This document shows, piece after piece, positions 50,706 through 56,807 of a stretch of 64,000 nt of DNA (position 1 is its first letter; every line of letters starts with the position of its first letter). Both the position numbers and the translations under genes were made by a program. A model generated the notes under the pieces. It ran no database searches. It was not told where the DNA came from and worked only from the letters and a program-made list of their open reading frames with translations. The stretch covers positions 682,001 through 746,000 of the forward strand of contig NZ_JAPENL010000001.1 in assembly GCF_026342015.1 (NCBI RefSeq), in the 5' to 3' direction. The DNA comes from Micromonospora lupini. GTDB taxonomy: Bacteria > Actinomycetota > Actinomycetes > Mycobacteriales > Micromonosporaceae.

Positions 50706-51668
50706 TCAGTGTTCATCCCGAAGTTCTGTCGTCGACGTCCGAGTCACCCAGCTCGGCGTCCAGGTTCCGGGGCTGTCGTGGCTGGCCGTCGTGCCGGCGA
50801 GGTGGTCGCGGAGGGCAGCCAGCGCTGGGTGGAGATTGTCGCGGTGCCAGAGGAGCGAGTGCGGGTAGACCGGGGTAGGGCCGACCACCGGGATGCGGCG
50901 CAGGCCGTGACTGGCAGGCCAGACAAGGCGGGTCTGCTCACCTATGAAGGTGGCAAGTGCCGGGATGTCGGCGACAGTGTCGAGGAGCGCGTCGGCGCCG
51001 AGGTTAGGGCCGGTTGCCTCGATGGTGAGACCGAACTCGGCGATGAGGTCGTCGTAGTAGGCGGCCCACTCGGTGCCGGGGGTGATGCCGGGCATCCAAA
51101 TCCGGTGCCCGACGAGCTGTGCCACGGTTACCGACCGGGCCGACGCCAGCGTGTGGGCGGGGCCGGTGAGCAGTTGGAGCGGCTCGTCGAGCACCCGGAC
51201 GGTCTCGATGTCCTCGGGCAAGGGCCGGCCGGGCATGGCGACCGCGCGGAAGGACGCGTCGATCGCGCCGGACCGGAGGGCGGCGACGGCCGTCTCGACG
51301 TCGAACAGTTTCATCACGTCGAGATCGATCTCGGGGTGTGCCTGGTGGAAGCCGCGGATCAGGCCGGACGTGGCGAGGCGTGAGGCGATCACGTCGACGC
51401 GCAACGGACGGCTGCCGGGGCGCACCGCCGCGGCCGCGCGCTCGGCGGCGCGTAGCAGTTCCCGGGCATGGGGCAGGAATGCCTGCCCGTCGATGGTGAG
51501 TTCAGCGCCGCGCGGCGTGCGGGTGAACAGCCGTACGTCGAGGTTGCGCTCCAGCGCGGCGATGCGTTTGGAGACGGCCTGCTGGGTGATCGACAGCTCG
51601 GCGGCGGTCTCCTGGAACTGGCCCGCCTCGGCGACGGCGACGAAGGTGCGCACGGCATCAAAGTCCAT
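50706..51668 (-). CDS. LysR family transcriptional regulator
   Basis: A 320-residue LysR protein. The winged helix (about 1-60) is MDFDAVRTFVAVAEAGQFQETAAELSITQQAVSKRIAALERNLDVRLF, and the periplasmic-binding-like effector domain follows (about 85-290). ATG at 51668 gives the standard start; seven upstream in-frame residues from a GTG are not needed. It is divergent from an MFS transporter plus isochorismatase-fold gene. Two copies of CAACTNNAGGTTG in the shared gap fit the recognition and activation sites of a LysR protein. Confidence 0.92.
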   Translation of the reverse strand: MDFDAVRTFVAVAEAGQFQETAAELSITQQAVSKRIAALERNLDVRLFTRTPRGAELTIDGQAFLPHARELLRAAERAAAAVRPGSRPLRVDVIASRLATSGLIRGFHQAHPEIDLDVMKLFDVETAVAALRSGAIDASFRAVAMPGRPLPEDIETVRVLDEPLQLLTGPAHTLASARSVTVAQLVGHRIWMPGITPGTEWAAYYDDLIAEFGLTIEATGPNLGADALLDTVADIPALATFIGEQTRLVWPASHGLRRIPVVGPTPVYPHSLLWHRDNLHPALAALRDHLAGTTASHDSPGTWTPSWVTRTSTTELRDEH

Positions 51669-51687
51669 GCCGACAGACCCTACAGAC

Positions 51688-51702
51688 ACAACTCTAGGTT
51701 GT
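51688..51702. promoter_or_regulatory. LysR site 1 (ACAACTCTAGGTTGT)
   Basis: ACAAC and GTTGT are separated by 5 bases, with the shared core CAACTNNAGGTTG. The site is 20 bp upstream of the lysR-type ATG (51668), typical of autoregulatory recognition sites. Confidence 0.55.
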
Positions 51703-51763
51703 GCAGGCTCGGCGTGGCGGTTGTTTGATACGCAGTTGGACTGCCTGATTGGATCTCAGCCAT

Positions 51764-51776
51764 CAACTACAGGTTG
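51764..51776. promoter_or_regulatory. LysR site 2 (CAACTACAGGTTG)
   Basis: This is the same core CAACTNNAGGTTG as site 1, with centres about 75 bp apart, 28 bp before the MFS start at 51804. Together the pair fits repression and activation sites for the two divergent genes. Confidence 0.55.
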
Positions 51777-51803
51777 TTCTTCTGAGATTGCGAGGCCACT
51801 GGG

Positions 51804-53048
51804 GTGGTGACTGAAAGATCGCTGGGGCGGCAGTTCAGGTGGCTCTGGACGGCGTACACGGCGAGCACGTTCGGCACGTGGCTCGGGTTCGGCGCGTTCC
51901 CCCTGATCGCGATCCTGGTGCTACACGTCGGCCCGATCGAGGTGTCGCTGCTGTCGGCGGCGGGACTGGCCATCGGTGCGGTCGTCGCGGTGCCGCTCGG
52001 CCCGTGGGTGGAGTTTCGCCGGAAGCGGCCGGTGATGGTGACGATGGACCTGATCCGGTTCGCCGCACTGATGAGCGTTCCCGCCGCGTTCGCGCTCGGC
52101 TGGTTGACCTTCACTCAACTCGTGGTCGTATCGATTGTTGCCGCCGCGTCCGACATCACCTTCAAAGCGGCCAGCGGCGCCTACCTGAAGACCCTGATCC
52201 CGCGGGCGGACCTGCTCGTCGCGAACGGCCGGTTCGAGGCCACCACCTGGACCGCCACTGTGGTGGGGCCGCCGCTCGGCAATGCCGCGATCGGGCTGTT
52301 CGGTCCGGTGACAACCGTGGCGGTTGATGCGGTCAGCTACCTGCTCTCGGCACTGAGTATCCGGGCGATCGGAGGACGGGAGCCGCGTCCCGACCGATCC
52401 GGCGGCCCACGGCTGCGAGCCGGCGATCTGCTCGACGGATGGCGCTACATCCTGACCCACCCGGCGCTGCGCCCGCTGTTCTTCAACACGGTCCTGGTCA
52501 ACGGCCTGATCATGGCGACCTCACCGCTGCTTGCCATCCTCATGCTCGACCGGCTCGGGTTCGCGCCCTGGCAGTACGGCCTCGCCTTCGGCGCACCGTG
52601 CATCGGCGGGCTGATCGGCTCACGCCTGGCCCAGCCGCTCGTCAGCCGGTTCGGCCAACACAAGATCCTGCTCACCGCCGGCGCACTACGCGCCTGCTGG
52701 CCGCTCGGGCTCACCTTCGTCGGCCCCGGCACCGCCGGGCTTGTTCTCGTCATCGCCGTCCAGTTCGGTCTGGTCGCCTGCATGGGCGTGTTCAACCCGG
52801 TGTTCGCCACCTACCGACTTGAGCAGACCCGAACGGACAGAGTCGCCCGCGCCCTGTCCGCGTGGTCGGTCACCAGCAACGCCACCATCGCCGCCCTGAC
52901 TGCCATGTGGGGCTTGCTGGCCACCGTCACCAGCCCGCGCACCGCGATCGCGATCGCCGGTCTTCTGATGCTGACCACTCCACTCCTGCTTCCCCGACGC
53001 GACCGCACCAAAAAGCACCAGCCGGAACCGGCCCCGAGCCACGCATGA
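51804..53048 (+). CDS. MFS transporter (MFS_3 type)
   Basis: A 414-residue protein with about twelve membrane segments. It starts GRQFRWLWTAYTASTFGTWLGFGAFPLIAILVLHVGPIEVSLLSAAG and has the MFS loop PLGPWVEFRRKRPVMVTMDLIRFAAL. It resembles MFS_3 exporters of drugs or siderophores. Its GTG start (or the next GTG) lies 28 bp after LysR site 2. The isochorismatase-fold gene follows 41 bases downstream and is probably in the same transcript. LysR control fits an inducible export or detoxification cassette. Confidence 0.9.
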   Translation: MVTERSLGRQFRWLWTAYTASTFGTWLGFGAFPLIAILVLHVGPIEVSLLSAAGLAIGAVVAVPLGPWVEFRRKRPVMVTMDLIRFAALMSVPAAFALGWLTFTQLVVVSIVAAASDITFKAASGAYLKTLIPRADLLVANGRFEATTWTATVVGPPLGNAAIGLFGPVTTVAVDAVSYLLSALSIRAIGGREPRPDRSGGPRLRAGDLLDGWRYILTHPALRPLFFNTVLVNGLIMATSPLLAILMLDRLGFAPWQYGLAFGAPCIGGLIGSRLAQPLVSRFGQHKILLTAGALRACWPLGLTFVGPGTAGLVLVIAVQFGLVACMGVFNPVFATYRLEQTRTDRVARALSAWSVTSNATIAALTAMWGLLATVTSPRTAIAIAGLLMLTTPLLLPRRDRTKKHQPEPAPSHA

Positions 53049-53089
53049 GACTCCACAGTTGAGTCGCCCGACCCAGAAAGGTGCCGTTC

Positions 53090-53674
53090 ATGCCCGTCAC
53101 TGCCTTCGACTCGTCCTGCGCACTTGTCATCATCGACTTGCAAAACGCCCTCGTCAGTGCTCCTACGACCCCATACTCCGGCACCGAAGTGGTGGGCCGT
53201 GCTGTCGAACTGGCCCGCGCTTTCCACGAACACGGCGCCCCGGTCGCCCTGGTACGCGTCACAGCCCGTGCGGACGGATCGGATGCCGCTCCAGGCCGGA
53301 CCGAGGCACCCAATCACCGCGGCTCGTTGCCCGAAGGCTGGGATGACATCGTCGATGACCTGGCCGGCCACCCAGACGACATCACAGTCACCAAGCGCAC
53401 GTGGAGCGCCTTCCACGGAACCGACCTCGACCTGCAACTCCGCCGCCGCGGCGTCACACAAATCGTGCTGGCCGGGCTCACCACCAGCATCGGCGTGGAA
53501 TCAACAGCCCGTGCCGCCTACGAACACGGTTACCACGTCACGCTGGCGACCGACGCCATGGCCGATCTTGCTATAGAGGCGCACCGCAACAGCGTCGAAC
53601 GCATCTTCCCGCTCCTCGGCCAGACCGGCTCCACCACCGCAATCGTCGAGATGCTCGCCAAAGGTCGAACCTGA
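53090..53674 (+). CDS. Isochorismatase-fold protein with catalytic Cys replaced by Gly
   Basis: A 194-residue protein of the isochorismatase/cysteine hydrolase fold. Asp16 (ALVIIDLQNAL) and Lys102 (TVTKRTWSAF) of the usual triad are present, but the nucleophile position reads TTSIGVESTAR, with Gly135 where cysteine hydrolases have Cys (xxCVESTAR). The rest of the fold is intact (YHVTLATDAMADL, AHRNSVERIFP). It cannot act as a normal cysteine amidase; a non-covalent hydrolase or binding role is possible, as in isochorismatases, which also lack a Cys. ATG at 53090 follows AGAAAGGTG. It is downstream of the LysR-controlled MFS gene. Confidence 0.85.
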   Translation: MPVTAFDSSCALVIIDLQNALVSAPTTPYSGTEVVGRAVELARAFHEHGAPVALVRVTARADGSDAAPGRTEAPNHRGSLPEGWDDIVDDLAGHPDDITVTKRTWSAFHGTDLDLQLRRRGVTQIVLAGLTTSIGVESTARAAYEHGYHVTLATDAMADLAIEAHRNSVERIFPLLGQTGSTTAIVEMLAKGRT

Positions 53675-53724
53675 TGGTTCGACAGGATCAACAACTACGG
53701 TCGGACGCCAAGGTCGGCCTTCGG

Positions 53725-53762
53725 GGGCCTTGACTAACGATCTTGGGAAAACTAGCGGCAAG
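53725..53762 (+). repeat. Left terminal inverted repeat of the Tn3-like relic
   Basis: The 38-bp end begins GGGCCTTGACTAACG and finishes CTAGCGGCAAG. It matches the right end in inverse orientation at all but five positions. The stop codon of the recombinase remnant lies inside it (TAG at 53752-53754 on the minus strand), as expected if the recombinase gene abutted the end. Confidence 0.8.
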
Positions 53763-54170
53763 GCTGGTCAGAGGGCCAGTCGCGGCGTCGGCGGGCGGCG
53801 CGGATCTCGGCGTCGGCTACCTTGTCGTCGAGCAGGGTGTACAGCTGGGTGGTCTCGGTGGAGGCGTGCCGAGGCGGCGGCGGACGGCCTCGATGGACAC
53901 TCCGGCGCTGGTCACTTCGGTGGTGTGGGCGTGGCGCAGCTGGTGGATGTCGAGGTCGACACCGGCGGCGGTGCAGTAGCCGGTCCAGCGGTGCTGGGCG
54001 GCGTCGTAGGACAGCGGCCCGCTTGCGCTTACGGGGGGCCGGAGCCAGCCCGGCGGTCTCGGCCAGGTACGCGCGCACCGGTGCGGTGGTCAGCTCGCCG
54101 GGGCCGGCGTCGTGGTGGGCGGCGAACGCGAGCAGGTCGCCCCGGTAGGCGCTGCTGTTGCGCAGGGAGC
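53752..54170 (-). pseudogene. Decayed tyrosine recombinase (TnpI/Xer-like), deletion and frameshift
   Basis: Fragments of one integrase are readable in three frames. AYRGDLLAFAAHHDAGPGELTTAPVRAYLAE with RKRKR is the N-terminal SAM-like domain. GPLSYDAAQHRWTGYCTAAGVDLDIHQLRHAHTTEVTSAG carries the catalytic HxxRH region. HASTETTQLYTLLDDKVADAEIRAARRRRD carries the tyrosine nucleophile. The middle (catalytic first Arg and about 120 residues) is deleted, and one base is lost at CCTCGG-CACGCC, which shifts the frame. This recombinase type accompanies Tn3 transposases. It is not functional. Confidence 0.8.
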
Positions 54171-54234
54171 GGAACAAAGCCGGAGCAGCCAGGTCCTGTC
54201 GACCGTTCAGGGGTGCCGGTAACGGCACCTTGAG

Positions 54235-54357
54235 CCCCGATGGATCGGTGATCCGGGCGTTGACGGGCCCGGCGGCGATAAGTGTCTCGATGACGGTGGT
54301 CCCGGCTCCCCGCCACACCGCAGAGTGCAGGGGCGTCACCCCCGCCGTTGTGCGCGG
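54235..54357 (-). pseudogene. Ankyrin-repeat fragment inside the Tn3 relic
   Basis: The minus strand reads TTAGVTPLHSAVWRGAGTTVIETLIAAG then VNARITD, one ankyrin repeat (TPLHxA, LIAAGADVNAR) with two residues missing at the AD-VN step. No complete ankyrin protein is present around it; the frame runs into the integrase fragment. It is cargo or debris of the transposon, or a rearrangement joint. Confidence 0.6.
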
Positions 54358-54447
54358 GTCGGGGTCGTCGGCGCTACCGTCCGCTACGCCGGAGGTGGGG
54401 GCTGTGGTGTGGCCCGCCGGGAATATCGGCCCGGCTCGTAGAGCAGA

Positions 54448-55248
54448 ATGACTGCCATGCCAAGCCTTCGCATCGCGCTCGCCAACGTCGAGATTCCGGA
54501 GAGCCCAGAGGACTCGGTGGTGCAGGCCGAACGCACGGTGCGGGCCGCCGCCGAGGCGGGCGCGCGCATCGTGTGCTTTCCGGAGGCGTACGTGCCGGGT
54601 TACCCCTGGCCGCCGCAGATGCGTAAGCCGGTGACCGCCGAGTTCCTGGCGGCCGCGCACGGGCGCATCGCCCGGGTTGCGGGCGAGAGCCGGATCCACG
54701 TGGTGCTCGGCACCGAGCGGTACGTGTCGGACAAGCGGCGGCTGACCGTGCTCGTGCTGGGGCCGGATGGCAATGTGGTGGGGCACCAGGACAAGGAGCA
54801 GCTTGATCCGGACGAGGATGCCACCTACGAACCGGGCAACGGGCGGCGGGTGTTCGACGTCGACGGCGTCCGCTTCGGCATCACGATCTGCCACGAAGGC
54901 TTCCGCTACCCGGAGACCGTGCGCTGGGCGGTACGCAACGGAGCGCAGTTGGTGTTCCACCCGCACTACAGCGAAGCCGAGCCCGGATCGTTCCAGCCCA
55001 CCGAGTTCGCCGACCCGAGGAACTCCTTCCACGAGAAGGCATTCCTCTGTCGCGCCGCGGAGAACGGCTGTTACTTCGCCGCTGTCAACTGCGCGAGCCC
55101 CGGCTCACCCACGACATCCGCCGTCGTACGGCCGGACGGCACGCTGCTCGACTTCCAGCCGTACGGCAAGCCCGGTCTGTTGGTCTGCGACATCGATCCC
55201 GCCGCAGCCAGCCCACTGCTCGCACAGCGGCTGCGAACCGGTCTTTGA
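54448..55248 (+). CDS. Nitrilase-superfamily carbon-nitrogen hydrolase (cargo)
   Basis: A 266-residue CN hydrolase with a complete catalytic triad: Glu46 (IVCFPEAYVPGYP), Lys116 (VVGHQDKEQLDPDE) and Cys148 (FGITICHEGFRYPE). The FNDP-like order and length fit single-domain amidases/carbamoylases, and the HEGFRYPE motif is typical of omega-amidase or N-carbamoyl-type enzymes. Nothing shows truncation, so it may be active. It lies between transposon fragments and its stop touches the transposase fragment, so it was probably brought in as cargo. A second ATG at 54457 is an alternative start. Confidence 0.88.
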   Translation: MTAMPSLRIALANVEIPESPEDSVVQAERTVRAAAEAGARIVCFPEAYVPGYPWPPQMRKPVTAEFLAAAHGRIARVAGESRIHVVLGTERYVSDKRRLTVLVLGPDGNVVGHQDKEQLDPDEDATYEPGNGRRVFDVDGVRFGITICHEGFRYPETVRWAVRNGAQLVFHPHYSEAEPGSFQPTEFADPRNSFHEKAFLCRAAENGCYFAAVNCASPGSPTTSAVVRPDGTLLDFQPYGKPGLLVCDIDPAAASPLLAQRLRTGL

Positions 55249-55415
55249 AGCCCGAACCCCAACCGGTTGACCGCGCCGCGTCCCGCCCGCACCAGCTTGC
55301 GGTCTACGTCGTCGAGAAAGAAGAATCGCTCCAGGCTCTCGACGGCAGGCGGGCCGATGAAACGGCCGTACGCCCCGACCCTCGCTACACTCTCCACCCC
55401 GGCAATCGCTTCCAC
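55249..55415 (-). pseudogene. 5' fragment of Tn3-family transposase (DUF4158 N-terminus)
   Basis: From a GTG at 55415 the minus strand reads VEAIAGVESVARVGAYGRFIG, then PPAVESLERFFFLDDVDRKLV, then RAGRGAVNRLGFGLQ, the N-terminal domain of Tn3-family transposases (YGRF, RFFFLDD, NRLGFALQ). The frame is cut where the nitrilase gene ends, and the remaining 900 or so residues are absent from the window. The nearby inverted repeat has the Tn3 end. A typical Tn3 transposase is around 1,000 residues. Confidence 0.85.
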
Positions 55416-55431
55416 AGGCCCTCTGACCAGC

Positions 55432-55469
55432 CTTACCGCTAGTTTTCGCAAGATCGTCAGTCAAGAGCC
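55432..55469 (-). repeat. Right terminal inverted repeat of the Tn3-like relic
   Basis: Read on the minus strand, the 38-bp end begins GGCTCTTGACTGACG and finishes AACTAGCGGTAAG. The match to the left end continues past the repeat through GCTGGTCAGAGGGCC, so the two inner flanks share about 53 bp with few differences. Confidence 0.8.
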
Positions 55470-55590
55470 GTCTTCTGAAGGTCTGGTAGCTGTTCGGGGC
55501 AGGACCAGGAGGTCCAGGGCGTCAACCACCGGCCCGGTTTCGGTGTGCGCTACCCCGTGCAATCGGGCGAGGGCGGCCGCTGTGGCGAAG
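55461..55590 (-). pseudogene. Short open-frame remnant abutting the right transposon end
   Basis: Minus-strand text FGFATAAALARLHGVAHTE, then TGPVVDALDLLVLPRTATRPSEDGS, ends at a TGA inside the terminal repeat. It is coding-like (Leu/Ala/Val-rich alternation) but too short to assign. It could be part of another transposase or of the gene into which the Tn3 element inserted. No start or family is certain. Confidence 0.3.
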
Positions 55591-55595
55591 CCAAA

Positions 55596-56057
55596 TCAGC
55601 CTGGGACGCACGCCGAGCGGGCCTGCGCCACCTCGACGGCCTGGCGCTCGCGCCACCGGCGCTGGCTGTCCCGGTTGCAGGCGCGACACGTCCGGCGGTA
55701 GCGACCCGTCGACTCGTCGATCTCGCGGTCGTGCCCGTTGCGGCAGGTCGACCCCTGCGCCCGGTCGCAGCAGTTCTCGGCGTGGCTGACCTGGCGCAGG
55801 TGGGTGGGCTCCACGCAGTCCTTCGCCGGGCAGAGGTGGTCGACCTCCAGACCGGGGTCGTACCCGCCGACGAAGACTGCGTACGCCGCGATGTGCGCCC
55901 AGGCCCTGCCCGCGACCTTCTGGTGGACGCCGCGCCGCGTGCCGTAGCCGCGGATGATGAGGCAGCCGTCGTCCTGCCGGACGGAACGTCGCAGGAGATA
56001 GTCGCGCAGGCTGTCCTCAGTGAAGTGTCGGGACAGCCCGGTGACCCTGCTGAGCAC
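55596..56057 (-). CDS. HNH endonuclease-like protein
   Basis: A 153-residue HNH protein. The core is EVDHLCPAKDCVEPTHLRQVSHAEN (about 71-95), with His74 (DH), His86 (THL) and Asn95 (AEN). It is followed by a Cys-rich zinc-like tail (CCDRAQGSTCRNGH and CRACNRDSQRRWRERQ). Such proteins nick or cut DNA, and stand-alone copies are common in phage, intron and restriction contexts. The start is probably the GTG at 56057. It lies right beside the transposon relic on the same strand as its fragments; whether it was part of the mobile unit is unknown. Confidence 0.82.
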   Translation of the reverse strand: MLSRVTGLSRHFTEDSLRDYLLRRSVRQDDGCLIIRGYGTRRGVHQKVAGRAWAHIAAYAVFVGGYDPGLEVDHLCPAKDCVEPTHLRQVSHAENCCDRAQGSTCRNGHDREIDESTGRYRRTCRACNRDSQRRWRERQAVEVAQARSACVPG

Positions 56058-56066
56058 GAGGTCACC

Positions 56067-56645
56067 CTAGCCGGGCAGGCGGGCCGCCTGTTCGGGCAGG
56101 TCGACGTCGCTGTCGTCGGCGACGTCGGCGCAGGGGACCAGCCGTACGGTTTCGCCGTGGGCTCGCAGGTAGTCGCGTGCGCCCCGGTCCCCGACCGCCG
56201 CTGCGGTCACGCCGGTCCAGTGGTCCCGGCCGAGCAGCACCGGATGCCCGCGTCGACCGTCCTCGTAGGTGGCCATGGCGAGGGCGTCGGCGGTGGCGTC
56301 GCGGGCGACCCGGCGTACCGCAGCGGGGGTGAGGCCGGGCATGTCGACAAGGGTGACCACGACTGCCACGGCCGCGCTGGACGTCAGGGCGGCCAGCCCG
56401 GCCCGCAGGGAGGAGCCCATCCCCGTCGCCCAGTCCTCGTTGAGCACCACGTCGGGTAGCCGCGACCGGGCGCGGACCTGGTCGGCCTGCGCGCCGAGCA
56501 CCACCACGACCGGCTGGCAGCCGGCGGCCGTGAGGATCGCCGCCGCGTGCTCCACCAGGAGCCGCCCCCGGTAGGGCAGGAGTGCCTTCGGCCTGCCGAG
56601 CCGGCGGCCGGCCCCGGCCGCGAGCAGCAGTCCCGCCGTCACCAT
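56067..56645 (-). CDS. MobA-like nucleotidyltransferase (NTP_transf_3)
   Basis: A 192-residue Rossmann-fold nucleotidyltransferase. MVTAGLLLAAGAGRRLGRPKALLPYRGRLLVEHAAAIL holds the NTP-binding signature (LAAGxGxRxGxxKxLL), with VVVLGAQADQV, NEDWATGMGSSLRAGL and LVDMPGLTPAAVRRV following. It fits the MobA/CTP:molybdopterin cytidylyltransferase (MocA) group that activates the molybdenum cofactor for xanthine-dehydrogenase-type enzymes. No such enzymes are nearby. ATG at 56645; a long open frame on the same strand upstream is antisense to the acyl-CoA dehydrogenase and not real. Confidence 0.88.
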   Translation of the reverse strand: MVTAGLLLAAGAGRRLGRPKALLPYRGRLLVEHAAAILTAAGCQPVVVVLGAQADQVRARSRLPDVVLNEDWATGMGSSLRAGLAALTSSAAVAVVVTLVDMPGLTPAAVRRVARDATADALAMATYEDGRRGHPVLLGRDHWTGVTAAAVGDRGARDYLRAHGETVRLVPCADVADDSDVDLPEQAARLPG

Positions 56646-56769
56646 GGGCCCGAGCGTAACCCGATCTCGTTTTCGGTTCCGGGCTTCTCCGGGCTGGTCG
56701 GGCGCGTTCGAACGCCGATAGGGCGTGCTTCGGGGGGTGATCCGGCCGGCCCCGACCGCTAACATGCAT

Positions 56770-56779
56770 CTCGTATCTG
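56770..56779 (+). promoter_or_regulatory. Shared motif CTCGTATCTG, copy 1 (before ACAD-like gene)
   Basis: The 10-mer ends 28 bases before the ATG at 56808. Identical 10-mers precede the ABC exporter (59772-59781) and, on the minus strand, the thioesterase (63328-63337). A second CGTAT follows 9 bases later here. Confidence 0.55.
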
Positions 56780-56807
56780 CTGTCACGTATTTACGGTGAG
56801 GTGCCGG

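Larger units (their letters stand above)
53725..55469. mobile_element. Relic of a Tn3-family transposon carrying a nitrilase gene
   Basis: The element is bounded by 38-bp terminal inverted repeats (53725-53762 and 55432-55469). Within them are the broken end of a tyrosine recombinase, an ankyrin fragment, a nitrilase-type gene and the first 60 or so codons of a Tn3-type transposase. The repeats keep the CGAAAACT and TAAG parts of the classic Tn3 end and continue to match for 15 bases inward. No 5-bp target duplication was seen. The element is 1,745 bp, too short for a complete 3-kb transposase, so it is immobile now. Confidence 0.8.

Noticed and set aside
53715..55474. 5-bp target duplication around the Tn3 relic
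   Set aside because: The flanks read TTCGG on the left and GTCTT on the right, so there is no duplication; one end may have been moved by later rearrangement.
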